This document shows, one piece after another, positions 1 to 10,464 of a stretch of 64,000 nucleotides of DNA. Within the stretch, counting starts at the first letter, position 1, and every line of letters starts with the position of its first letter. The DNA lies in contig JAFEUB010001477.1 of NCBI GenBank assembly GCA_024529925.1, positions 260,001 through 324,000 on the forward strand, written 5' to 3'. The DNA is from Ophthalmolycus amberensis (taxonomy: Eukaryota > Chordata > Actinopteri > Perciformes > Zoarcidae). The position numbers and the translations under genes are program-made. Under the pieces are notes generated by a model. That model was not told the origin of the DNA. It saw only the letters and a program-made list of their open reading frames with translations, and did no database searches.

Positions 1-921
1 TTACCACATCACCTCTGAGCTTCACCCAACTACGTGGTGCCTTTGGCTTGACTGGCTTGCAGTCTGAGGGAGCCTCCGGTGGACCTGGGTTGAATGGACA
101 ACGTGGATACAACAATGAAGCAGCCACAGGAGGGGGGGCAACAGCAGGAGACTCAGCAGAAGACGAAAACTGTCCTATATGCATGGACAAATTCACCAAC
201 AAGAAACGGCTTAAGTGTAAACATGAGTTTTGTGAAGAATGCCTGGCGAAAGCAAGAGAAAGCATGGGGGACATATGTCCTGTTTGCAAAGATGTCTTTG
301 GTCTGATAGAAGGAGACCAGCCGGCTGGAAACATGACGAGCTGTGAAATGACGTCATCCCTCCCTGGATTCTCAGGCTGCGGCACTATACAAATCAACTA
401 TGATATTCCAGGTGGAATACAGACGGTAAATGCCTTCATTTAAATATTTTGAGACATTTTGTCAATTAGTTTATTTCTAATATGGTTGTAAGTTATTTTT
501 ACTTCTCGTTTTCCTTTTGCAGGAAAAGCATTCAAATCCTGGGAAGTACTATTCTGGTATTAGGAGAGCAGCATATCTGCCAAATAACAAACAGGGCAGA
601 GAAGTGCTGGCCCTGCTGAAGAAAGCGTTCAAGCAGAAGCTCATTTTCAGTGTTGGGACGTCCAGAATGTCTGGGATGGAGAACCAAGTGATCTGGAACA
701 TTAACCACAAAACCAGCCCTACAGGAGGACCACAGTGGTATAGTAGCCAAATCTCTTCTGTCTTTTGAATGTATATTCTTTTTTGACGTCAGGTCTGCTG
801 AAATGTTAACAATGTTATGCATTAACACCTGTACATACTCTGCTTCCACAGGTGTGGGTATCCTGATCCTGGCTACCTGAGCAGAGTCAAAGAGGAGCTG
901 AAGGCTAAAGGCGTCAAATGA
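1..921 (+). CDS. dtx3l-like: DTX3L-like E3 ubiquitin ligase, copy A (3' part)
   Basis: 3' end of a gene that starts left of the window. Coding exons: 1-425 (frame begins at base 3), 523-737 and 852-921 (stop TGA at 919). The first exon carries a C3HC4 RING (CPIC, CKHEFCEEC, CPVC spacing). All three build the Deltex C-terminal (DTC) domain, with INYDIPGGIQT, NPGKYYSG, LIFSVGTS, and finally GYPDPGYLSRVKEELKAKG. Known for the family: DTX3L pairs with PARP9 and ubiquitinates histones and viral or host proteins in the interferon response. The frame stays open to the stop, unlike copy B. Oddities: the usual WNDIHHKT motif reads WNINHKT (one codon lost, His to Asn), and the GYGTI motif is GCGTI. So it may be expressed but altered in the DTC pocket. 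DTX3L is the closest relative I recognise, by RING plus DTC similarity. Confidence 0.82.
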
Positions 922-1293
922 AGACTTTCATACAAACTAGCAGAGGAGAGATATTTTCACACAAAAAAAAAAGATGATATGATTTTGTAGATCAAGCAAT
1001 TACTGGAATGCACATATCGTATGTTATGCTGTGTCTCTTCTTCTCTTGTAGTTTTTCATATTATCAGTATGGGGTGTTTTGAGGTGTGTCAGACAGCATT
1101 TACATGTTAAGAGTTTATGATTTAGCAGAATGTATTATCTTCACCTATTAAGCTTAACTTTCTTTGATGAAGGATTTCCTCATTATTTTGTTGATTGATA
1201 AAGTTTCTCAACTTATTACAGAATCACAATGACATTTGAATACATACATTGAACTTTATGTCTACAGTACACAATCTGATTTACAATTTATCT

Positions 1294-1299
1294 AATAAA
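1294..1299 (+). terminator. Poly(A) signal of ligase copy A
   Basis: AATAAA about 370 bases after the copy A stop codon. The same signal sits at the matching place behind copy B (10,352), which supports it as the real 3' end. 922-1,540 is 3'UTR and flank homologous to 10,000-10,602. Confidence 0.6.
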
Positions 1300-1540
1300 T
1301 GATTAAATCAACCCACACTGAGTCATAGTATTCATTACAGTATCAGCACGCATGTTGTGGGAAAAAAACACAAAATACATTGGTTTGTTTTCTGTACAAT
1401 TTTTAAATTTTTTATTTGTATTTGTTTGTAAAGTACTCCAGCAAAAATTAAACATTATTCTCTTTCCAGAAGAAAGTCTGAGCCTCCATGCATCGTGTAC
1501 TATAAAAGCTATGTGTCATTCTTCATTCGAAAAAAACAAG

Positions 1541-2087
1541 CACGATATATTGTTTTATATTATCTATTTTTATTATATTTTAAATATTTGTATATGTTCT
1601 ATATGTGTGTAGAATGAATGGACTATAACTTACATTTCATGGTGCAACCCTGTGTTGTGACCAATAAATGAACCTTGTAAGAAGAAGTACCTATGTATGT
1701 GTGAATGTGTGTGTGCATGTTTTACCAGTTGGCCACTGAATGTTTTCCTCCACCAGCGTCTCTCTCATGGTACCGTCCACAGCAGCTGTTTCAATATTGG
1801 GATGGTTCCCCCAGTCTGCCCAGTACATTTTTCTAATGAAGAACATGTAAAAGCTGTATTTATCAATGTTGTTATGACAATTAAATCTTCATTTGCATTC
1901 TCGTGATTTTCTACAAGTAGCTATAACGTCACTACTACCATGTGACCGCCCCCCCAGTCTCCAAAGACACACTCACCCTCTCGGGTCTACGACAATGGCA
2001 TAAGGCTCATCGATCATGCCAGAGATGAGTGTTTTGCGGCGGGTCCTCCACTTATCTGGACCACCTTGATGACGTCTCTACCAGAGT
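1541..2087 (-). pseudogene. LRP1 fragment (copies of exons 78 and 77)
   Basis: This stretch repeats LRP1 bases about 15,745-16,391 in the same orientation. It contains intron sequence, a full-length copy of the 107-base exon 78 (1,726-1,832) with both splice signals, and a 5'-truncated copy of exon 77 (1,977-2,087). The exon 77 copy has lost 3 bases near 1,984 and one base near 2,040, so its frame is broken. It ends abruptly at 2,087, in the middle of the exon. No other LRP1 exon is present, so it cannot encode a receptor. It directly follows the 3' flank of ligase copy A, which is itself homologous to the LRP1 3'UTR side of copy B. It is therefore the remains of a duplicated LRP1 3' end after an internal deletion. 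Confidence 0.88.
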
Positions 2088-2860
2088 ATAGATTTAGTAT
2101 AGAATGCCATAAAAATGTCATACTGTAGTAGCCAATGCCATAACAATGTCATGAAACTATCAAAGTAGCTTTTCATAAAGAAAACTCATAGTATATTAAA
2201 CCATAAAATGTCATGAAATGTCACAATGTATGTGATGAAAAGTCATAACGTATTATTCCATAAAAATGTCTTAAAATATGTCATACTATAGTATGTCATA
2301 CAAAATAATAATGGTAATGGTAAATGGACTTGCATTTGTATAATTGCTTTCTGGTCTTCAGACCAATCAATGCACTTTACAGTACATGTCGTCATTCACC
2401 CATTCAGACACTGATGGCACCACGCAAGGTCCCACCTGCCCAAATATCAATGTGTCACAAGACAGTAAAACTATGGTTTGCAATGAGAACGTGTCATAAA
2501 AAATGTCATAGTACAGTATGTAATAAAAGGTCATAGTATAGTTTGTTGTAAAAAAGTCATAATATAGTGTGCCATGAAAAAACATGTTTAAATGTTGTAA
2601 TTCTCAATTTAATACAGAAAAAACAGGAAATCTCCATATTTTAGAGGCTGAAAAATAAAATTCTGCCATTTTTTTGTTGTCATTTTTGAGAGATTTTCTT
2701 CATGATGAATACATTATAAAATAATGATCTTGTTTTTTTTCTTCAATCAACGAATCAGTTAGTTGACTAATTATTGCAGCTCTTAAAAAAAGTCATAGTA
2801 TGTCATAAAAATGTCACAGTATAGTACACGTGTGAAAATGTGATGCAAATTCCTGTGTCG
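2088..2860. repeat. Degenerate minisatellite, core CATAAAAATGTCATAGTATA
   Basis: AT-rich array of diverged 25-35-base units built on ATAAAA-TGTCATAGTATAGT, seen at 2,100-2,300, 2,490-2,590 and 2,785-2,835. It is interrupted by a dispersed repeat. It starts exactly where the LRP1 fragment stops, so the array may mark the duplication junction. Confidence 0.6.
2310..2470. repeat. Fish dispersed repeat fragment
   Basis: Contains TAAATGGACTTGCATTTGTA, then GCACTTTACAGTACATG, then ATTCACCCATTCAGACACTG. This order of blocks is typical of a short interspersed repeat common in percomorph fish. The class is not resolved from this fragment. Confidence 0.5.
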
Positions 2861-4490
2861 TCCTTCTCTGCTTTTCTCCCCAGATGAGTGCAGAGTTAAA
2901 GTGAGGATAACAATGTCTTCACTCGCTTCATCCATGTCTTTTTCTTCTACTGTATGAATGTACTCAGAAGGTCACGAGGGGTCATGTCTGCCACACATTC
3001 CAAAATAATAAACAAATCATTCAAATGTGTGGTTTTCTGTTCCATAACCCCCTCTTTTATTTACCCAAAACACCAGGAGGAAACGCAGTCACTCCCTTGA
3101 CCACCTCCGTGGTGGTTGGTGCTCTGTGTGCTCACGCTGAGGACTCAATCCGGGCCTTGGCGCCTTCCTAACCTGGGACTAATCAACCACGCCACCAAAG
3201 TCACACCAACTTACAACTATTCTCTCGTGTTTTTGACCTCTTCATTGGGGTTGTTAGACCTAGAAAGTCACTGCACCACATAATGATCAATCCCACAACC
3301 TCTAGTCTTTAGACCAGTCTTCTATCAATCAGAGCTCTCTAATCTGACACACTTCACGATTGTTTAATAGTTTATTTGACTTCTTGACTATCTGTGTTGG
3401 ACCTCAAGATACACCACTCCTCCAGTCTGCAGACGAGTTTTCTATCATCATCAGCTATTTGATCTCAGAAGTTAGACCACTGTTTCATAGAGCTTTTGTT
3501 TGGCAAGACAGGGGAGCTGTGATTTGATCTTTTCGCTTCTGCCTTTGTTGTAGTTTTCAGCCTTTCTTACTGAGCCATTTCTCTGGTCTAAAATTAGGTG
3601 TTCTTTGTTGATCTTGTTCACATAAATGACAACAGATCTACTGAATGCTTTGACGAGAGGAAAGGCAGGATTTGATCTCTCAGTTTCACATCCACTGACC
3701 TCTCTAACCTCTCAGCCATTAGTTCCCACCACTCACAAAACTGAAAATGAGCTACTTACCTTTCACGTTGTAAGTGCTTGTCCACTGCAGAAGTCCAGTT
3801 TGTAGCTGTCGCTGGCTATGAAACATGTAATTTATTCTCTGAACATGTCATGCAAATGTGTTGTATAAGAATTGTAGTTGACGCCTACATTTGCTTATTT
3901 AGCTATTTAAAGCAAAAAATGTCTGACATTTTGTTTTGTAGATTGAACTGTTAGAGTTGTATGTTCATCCAAGTGTTGAGAATGTCCAGACACACAGCCC
4001 CCTGATTTAAAGTCTATGAACAAAACTGAAGTATGTGTCTTTGTTTCTTCCATTTCATGCTGTAACACTCCTGTTGTGATCCAGTGTTGATTTATTAAAA
4101 GTTATAAAAATCAATTGATCAATCAAGTGCTACATTTAGCAACAATAAGAGATGGAGAAAGATATTTTTTTATTATATATTAGTTTATGGGCCAAGATGC
4201 AGTCGGATGAGACAAGTCTTCAGTCTGTAACGGAAGATGTGAGTTCCTGCTGTCCTGATGTCAATGGGGAGCTCAGGTTGGAAGAATAAGAATATTGAAC
4301 TTTATTTATATGTCACTTTTCTTAACAAGGCTACAATGTACCTTTCAGAAAAAAACATCACACAAAACCAAAAACTATTTTAAAAAGGCTTGGCTTGAGT
4401 TTTTATTGTCTCTCTTGTGTTTCAGTCTTGTTTATCCTGTAATATTATCTGACCTCACACGGAAAAGTCCGCTGTTGCATCTCTGTGTCG
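2861..4490. other. Intergenic, no gene seen
   Basis: AT-rich, no ORF with a recognisable product. It lies between the duplicated LRP1 fragment and the promoter of ligase copy B. A short stretch near 3,105-3,160 weakly recalls a tRNA-derived SINE, but not well enough to call. Confidence 0.5.
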
Positions 4491-4500
4491 AGGGGCAGAG

Positions 4501-4634
4501 CCTATAAAGTTGTTTCTGCGGCTCTGGTGTCGAGTCCACATTGTGACGTCACTCTTCTCGTCTCGCGGAGCTGCAATACTTTCGCTTTCATTTATCAGGA
4601 AGAAGCTGCGTTTTAAGTGTAGAGCGAGGTGAAG
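4501..4634 (+). promoter_or_regulatory. Ligase copy B promoter and noncoding exon 1
   Basis: A TATA-type CCTATAAAG (4,501-4,509) is followed by a perfect CRE palindrome TGACGTCA (4,544-4,551). Next comes an ISRE/IRF-type element ACTTTCGCTTTCAT (4,578-4,591; reverse strand GAAAGCGAAAGT). A splice donor (GAAG then GTAAGT) ends a noncoding first exon at 4,634, which would join the ATG exon at 4,958. An ISRE at the start site fits the interferon-inducible DTX3L family. The exact start site is inferred. Confidence 0.6.
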
Positions 4635-4971
4635 GTAAGTCGACTCATATACGTCATAAAACTCATACTTTAGGTGCTGTATATGTTCAAAAAGTTGATG
4701 TAACGTTTGTGACAAAACGTGTGAAAAATGTAGGAAATAGAAAACCGTTGAAGGCGAACTTATAACCCATTAAAGTTAGATTAACGTGCCGTCCGTAAAC
4801 GAAAGTGGAGTGGAGCGATACAATTCATTTTTAACGTAATGTTGACATTTGGCAGTTTTTTTATGAAGATGCATCAAATAATTCACTGTTGGTTGTTCGA
4901 ACTGGCAGTGTGACAACACGCACTGCGGTCATCTGTTCATGTTGCTCTGTGTTCAAGGAAGAAGACTCAAA

Positions 4972-7900
4972 ATGTCAGGCAATGACCAAGAGGAGGCCAT
5001 GGACGTGAGTAGCTGTAAAAATAAAAGTTTGAAAGACAACTGGTTAGGGAGCTGTGGTATTTTGTGTGAATATTTACGGTGACTGTGTGAAGTTATAAAT
5101 GTAATTGTACATGCTGCAGTTGTCTCTTTTATTTGAATACCCTGTAGTATTCTGAAGGCAGCCAGCAGGAAGCTTCGACATCTGCTGACGGGTGTGCTGA
5201 GGTAGGTGTTTGTGTGAGCCTGTGATGTGTGTTTAAATGTTCAATAACATTAACTTCAAATCCAGTTTCCTATTATTATATGTGTGCGGATTGTGGACAC
5301 GGTGGCGGTGATATTTCCAAGACATGAGCAGTTTTTATACATTTTAAACCCGGTGCATGTACGTGTATGTTTGTTCTGTAAAGTGTATGTGAAAGTGAAA
5401 GAATGTAAATGAGTCACAGGTTCTATCACAGCTGTTACTGTTTGCTGTATTGAGGCTGTCCGCTTAGGTCATATTCTATTCAATGAACAGATTGCATTGC
5501 AACTAGGTCATCAACATGATGTAAAACTGTTAGGGGTGCAACGGATCACAAACCTCACGGTTCGGTTCGGATCACGGTTCTTGAGTCGCGGTTCGGATCA
5601 GCAAAGAAAAGGGGAGGAGACAAATATAACTTTGCTTTCCATTTATTAATTAAAGAACTTAAAAAACACTGAAAGCAAAGAACTTTGGGCAATAGTCTTA
5701 CATGAAAACTAAAATATTGAAGATGTCCAATTTGAAAAAAAATGAAATAAATAACAAATAAAACATTCAAGAATACTCAATTCTCTTAAGTTTAAGTGTA
5801 TGTTGATACCCTCGTCCTTTGATCAATATTGAAAGAAAAAAACAGCCAGTGAGCTAGCTTCCACTGTGTCAACTGAACTGAACTGCTCGGTAACAACTTG
5901 GGTCTATGTTTACTTCCTGTCAGGTTATGTCATTCAAATACTCTGCAATAATGTTTACCATTACTGTGAAATGGTCTACAACTCTACATTTGTTTTCAAA
6001 AAGATTAGAATATCTCCATTGTCTGCGGGGGAGGGTAGACCTTTTTGTGGTGACTGGGATATTGCTGTTGGGCCTCTCTAGCTTCCACTCTGCTGCTTTT
6101 GTCAGCACCTGCACCAGGTGTGTGTCTGTGTGACTCTCACAGAGGGGGCGTGTCTACAGCACCTGTATGTGTGACTCTCACAGAGGGGGCGTGTCTACAG
6201 CACCTGTATGTGTGGCTCTCACAGAGGGGGCGTGTCTACAGCACCTGTATGTGTGGCTCTCACAGAGGGGGCGTGTCTACAGCACCTGTATGTGTGGCTC
6301 TCACAGAGGGGGCGTGTCTACAGCACCTGTATGTGTGACTCACAGAGGGGGCGTGTCTACAGCACCAGACTTTGAATCTCCACTCCTCCGTGACGAAGTG
6401 AGCCGTCAGTCTTTTCCTTTTCAGAGAGACCTGGAACGATCTTCATGCTGAAGTGGGTGCGTGAGGGGATTTCGTAGCGTGGCTCAAGCACTTTAACCAG
6501 ATTTTGAAATTCTTTGTTTTCCACAATGGAGTGTCCCCCGTCGCTGACAGACTGGGATGGTGGCGCTTCATATGTGTGGACATGCCCGATGTTTTGCCGT
6601 TGACGTATGTCTTTCTCTTTAAACAACGCCTACATGCTGTAACGGTTTTGTCCACCACCCTTGCACCGTCATTATCCTCCGCTCGCCGTGACTTTCACCA
6701 TTATGCTTTTAACACGCTCCGTTCACGTGAACACACTGCTGCTTTATATCTGTTCACTGACACTCTGCATTGATATTCGGGGACTTGTTACTTGAAAATG
6801 AACAGCAGCAGTAGGTACAACTTTATTACACACTATGATGATTAAACCGTAAAAAAATAATAAAAAAAAATATTGATCCTCCACAAGTGATCCGAACCGG
6901 GAGGGGTGATCCAAACTGATCCATGATCCGTTACACCACTAATAGCTGTAATGTTAGTTCAGTAAAAAAAATGTCAGGCAATGACCAAGAGGAGGCCATG
7001 GACGTGAGTAGCTGTAAAAATAAAAGTTTGAAAGACAACTGGTTAGGGAGCTGTGGTATTTTGTGTGAATATTTACGGTGACTGTGTGAAGTTATAAATG
7101 TAATTGTACATGCTGCAGTTGTCTCTTTTATTTGAATACCCTGTAGTATTCTGAAGGCAGCCAGCAGGAAGCTTCGACATCTGCTGACGGGTGTGCTGAG
7201 GTAGGTGTTTGTGTGAGCCTGTGATGTGTGTTTAAATGTTCAATAACATCAACTTCAAATCCAGTTTCCTGTTATTATATGTGTGCGGATTGTGGACACG
7301 GTGGCGGTGACATTTCCAAGACATGAGCAGTTTTTATACATTTTAAACCCGGTGCATGTACGTGTATGTTTGTTCTGTAAAGTGTATGTGAAAGTATGTA
7401 AATGAGTCACAGGTTCTATCACAGCCTGTTACTGTTTGCTGTATTGAGGCTGTCCACTTAGATCATATTCTATTCAATGAACAGATTGCATTGCAACTAG
7501 GTCATCAACATGATGTATAGCTGTAACGTAATTAAAGCAATGTAAGTTACATTTAAAAAAAACATTACCTCTAATACCATATAAATAACATGACCTCAGT
7601 GTCATGTGCTGAACATGCACAAACAAAATATGACAAAAAAATAATCGATTTTTTTCTATTGACAGTGGTGTCCTTTACTTTCTGTTTACTATTTTTACAA
7701 TTCTCTAGAGAACCAGACCTACTATCTTGATTAGTAATGCATTTACATTAACTGTAACATGTTTTCTGGCTCTGATGACTTTCTAATAGAACGAAGAAGA
7801 AGTTCAAGTCACTCTCTCAGTCGAGTGGTCAGAGGGTTTTCAACAGCAGAAATGTAAATTTCAACTGGAGACAATTCTTCAGAGTTGGGCCAACAACAAA

Positions 7901-10063
7901 AACCACAAATACCGTGGAGACTGCAAAGTGTTAAATGTCTCAGAAGATGGGAGTGCTGCGATAAGTCTTAAACCCGCTCAAGGTATAGTAGGAAAGTTAC
8001 AAATTATATATATATATATATATTATTTTCTTCAATATTTTGGGAAATATATTAATTTTGTGTTTGTCTTCTTTTTAAGCCGTGAGTGAGCTTCAGAAAC
8101 TAAGTGGACAACAACTGACGGGAAGAGATGGAAAAACAGTCAAAATAATGTCTGTTTATTTGTCACCGCGAGAGGTTAAGACACCAAAGGAAGCACCAGA
8201 GGAAGCTTCAGTAAAGCTTCCTCCTTCATCTGTGTCAGAGCAAGATAATGTATGTACTGTGTAGTGAATCTGCAGGAAATGAATTGCATTGAAAATGAAG
8301 GCTTTTTACTAAGTTAGGTCATTGTATTTTCTTCAGGAGACGGTGCAACCTATGGTGCAGCCTAGTGCAGCTTCTGCAGCAGGAGGGGAGCAGCGCACTT
8401 GTTCTGTGAACCATTTCTGGTACGTGAACCACATCTACAAGGAGGAAATTAAACGTATAGAGAAAGAGAATGGAGTTAAAATGATGGCAGAAGTTAATGT
8501 GACATTTCAAGGAGACCAGAAAGATGGAGACCCACAAAAAGCTCTCTCTGAGTTCACAAGCCTTGTCCAGAAGTGCTTGGGTAAATCAGACGTCTCAATC
8601 ATTCCTCTCAAGGAAGTGAATCCAGAAGAGTGGAAGAACACAATGAATATCATCCAGAGAAAGGACAACAAGCTTTTGCTTACTGTGTCCTCTGAAGAAA
8701 TGACCGTATGTGGGCCAAGACAAAGTCAAGATGCCATCAGAAAGTCCTTAACCGCCACAACAAATACCAGCACTTGTTTTGGAGAGTCTACATGGGCGTC
8801 TCAAGACACATCACCGAACATTGGCATGAGCATCAAAGACCCTCTTGTCAATGCTGGACTCACCATGGAGGAGTGCCAGTGGAAGCTGATGACTACTTCC
8901 TATGAAGAACAAGTAGCTAAGATCAAAGATAAGTTTGGTGTGGACTTTAAAGAATCGTGCACCAGTCAGGGCAAAGTCGAAGTCAAAGCCTGCTACAAAA
9001 CATCTGGAGGGAACGCGTCAATGGAGAGCCATGCTGTCAGAGCTCTTCTTCATCTGTACCAGAAGATTACCACATCACCTCTGAGCTTCACCCAACAACG
9101 TGGTGCCTTTGGCTTGACTGGCTTGCAGTCTGAGGGAGCCTCCGGTGGACCTGGGTTGAATGGACAACGTGGATACAACAATGAAGCAGCCACAGGAGGG
9201 GGGGCAACAGCAGGAGACTCAGCAGAAGACGAAAACTGTCCTATATGCATGGACAAATTCACCAACAAGAAACGGCTTAAGTGTAAACATGAGTTTTGTG
9301 AAGAATGCCTGGCGAAAGCAAGAGAAAGCATGGGGGACATATGTCCTGTTTGCAAAGATGTCTTTGGTCTGATAGAAGGAGACCAGCCGGCTGGAAACAT
9401 GAAGAGCTGTGAAATGATGTCATCCCTCCCTGGATTCTCAGGCTACGGCACTATACAAATCAACTATGATATTCCAGGTGGAATACAGACGGTAAATGCC
9501 TTCATTTAAATATTTTGAGACATTTTGTCAATTAGTTTATTTCTAATATGGTTGTAAGTTTATTTTTACTTCTCGTTTTCCTTCTGCAGGAAAAGCATTC
9601 AAATCCTGGGAAGTACTATTCTGGTATTCACAGAACAGCATATCTGCCAAATAACAAAGAGGGCAGAGAAGTGCTGGCCCTGTTGAGGAAAGCGTTCAAG
9701 CAGAAGCTCATTTTCACTGTTGGGACAGTCCAGAACAGTCTGGGATGGACAACCAAGTGACCTGGAACGACATTCACCACAAGACCAGCACTACAGGAGG
9801 ACCACAGTGGTACGTATAGTAGCCAAATCTCTTCTGTCTTTTGAATGTATAGTCTTTTTTGACGTCAAGTCTGCTGAAATGTTAACAATGTTATGCATTA
9901 ACACCTGTACATACTCTGCTTCCACAGTTTTGGGTATCCTGATCCTGGCTACCTGAGCAGAGTCAAAGAGGAGCTGAAGGCTAAAGGGGTCAGAGTGAAG
10001 ACTTTTCAGTACAAACTAGCAGAGGAGAGATATTTTCACACACAAAAAAATAATTTTATATGA
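4972..10063 (+). CDS. dtx3l-like: DTX3L-like E3 ubiquitin ligase, copy B (frameshifted)
   Basis: Coding exons: 4,972-5,004 (ATG), 5,148-5,201, 7,790-7,982, 8,080-8,249, 8,337-9,491, 9,590-9,809 and 9,928-10,063. The product starts MSGNDQEEAMD. It has an acidic N-terminus, an RRM-like segment (VQVTLSVEWSEGF), a KH-like middle region, and a C3HC4 RING at residues about 451-489 (9,237-9,353). Then comes the Deltex C-terminal domain. The family adds ubiquitin to histones and other targets and, with PARP9, ADP-ribosylates ubiquitin. Odd: two extra bases between 9,725 and 9,740 shift the frame, so reading stops at TGA 9,758-9,760 (about 591 residues) before WNDIHHKTS and GYPDPGYL. The bases after the shift still encode these family motifs in another frame, so the lesion is recent or a sequence error. 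If the shift is false the protein would run to TGA 10,061. Alternative first exons lie at 6,971 and 7,147. Confidence 0.8.
5202..5530. other. Intron left of the hAT element
   Basis: Intron sequence after the first 54-base exon of copy B; repeated at 7,201-7,520. No other feature seen. Confidence 0.5.
6131..6365. repeat. 41-bp minisatellite, about 5.7 units
   Basis: Unit CTCTCACAGAGGGGGCGTGT followed by CTACAGCACCTGTATGTGTG plus one base; tandem and near identical with G/A variants and a shortened last unit. It lies inside the hAT element. The open frames over it are repeat artefacts. Confidence 0.85.
6443..6658 (-). pseudogene. BED zinc-finger remnant of hAT transposase
   Basis: 71-residue open frame inside the hAT element. 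It shows the BED-type pattern ACRRC, then TSGMSTHMKRHH: Cys-x2-Cys, a spacer, and closing His residues. hAT transposases carry such a DNA-binding finger at the N-terminus. The dimerisation and catalytic parts are missing, so this is a relic. Confidence 0.65.
6968..7520 (+). repeat. Tandem copy of the first two coding exons
   Basis: Nearly identical to 4,969-5,522. It holds a second ATG exon (6,971-7,003) and a second 54-base exon (7,147-7,200), both with intact donors. The 54-base exon has both splice signals and is a multiple of three, so it could be used instead of, or in addition to, the first (an 18-residue repeat, YSEGSQQEASTSADGCAE). The second ATG exon lacks the CAAG acceptor of the first; only a weak TTCAG lies upstream, so it may be an alternative start exon or unused. 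Confidence 0.8.
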
Positions 10064-10351
10064 TTATATAGATCAAGCAATTACTAGAATGCACATATCG
10101 TATTTTATGCTGTCTTCTCTTGTAGTTTTTCATATTATCAGTATGGGGTGTTTTGAGGTGTGTCATACAGCATTTACATGTTAAGAGTTATGATTTAGCA
10201 GAATGTATTATCTTCACCTATTAAGCTTAACTTTCTTTGATGAAGGATTTCCTCATTTTGTTGATTGATAAAGTTTCTCAACTTATTACAGAATCACAAT
10301 GACATTTGAATACATACATTTAACTTTATGTCTACAGTACACAATCTGCCT

Positions 10352-10357
10352 AATAAA
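10352..10357 (+). terminator. Poly(A) signal of ligase copy B
   Basis: AATAAA about 290 bases after the last coding exon, at the same place as in copy A. It lies only about 100 bases from the LRP1 poly(A) signal on the other strand. Confidence 0.6.
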
Positions 10358-10458
10358 TGATTAAATCAACCCACACTGAGTCATAGTATTCATCACTGTA
10401 TCAGCACGCATGTTGTGGAATAAAACAAAGGTTTGTTTTCTGTACAATTTTTTTAATT

Positions 10459-10464
10459 TTTATT
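10459..10464 (-). terminator. Candidate LRP1 poly(A) signal
   Basis: AATAAA on the - strand (TTTATT on +). It is the first canonical signal I find after the LRP1 stop and would give a 3'UTR of about 1.6 kb (about 10,440-12,077). An ATTAAA near 11,968 is an alternative, shorter end. Confidence 0.45.

Larger units (their letters stand above)
5531..6941. mobile_element. Nonautonomous hAT-like DNA transposon
   Basis: Terminal inverted repeats TAGGGGTGCAACGGATCA (5,531) and TGATCCGTTACACCACTA (ending 6,941) match at 16 of 18 positions. Inner GGTTCGGATC/GATCCGAACC motifs are also inverted. It is flanked by 8-base near-duplicates, AAAACTGT and ATAGCTGT. The paralogous sequence at about 7,516 carries the uninterrupted site GATGTATAGCTGT, showing the empty state. 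It is 1.4 kb long, encodes only a BED-finger remnant and no catalytic transposase domain, so it cannot move itself. Confidence 0.82.

Noticed and set aside
1352..1612. 86-residue + strand open frame after copy A
   Set aside because: Lies in AT-rich 3' flank spanning the deletion joint; no homologous frame behind copy B.
3105..3160. Possible tRNA-derived SINE head
   Set aside because: Only loose likeness to A and B boxes; no poly(A) tail or second copy seen.
6099..6451. Open frames over regularly spaced direct repeats (possible CRISPR-like array or repeat protein)
   Set aside because: Units are contiguous 41-bp minisatellite copies without spacers, in a vertebrate genome and inside a transposon; frames are by-products.
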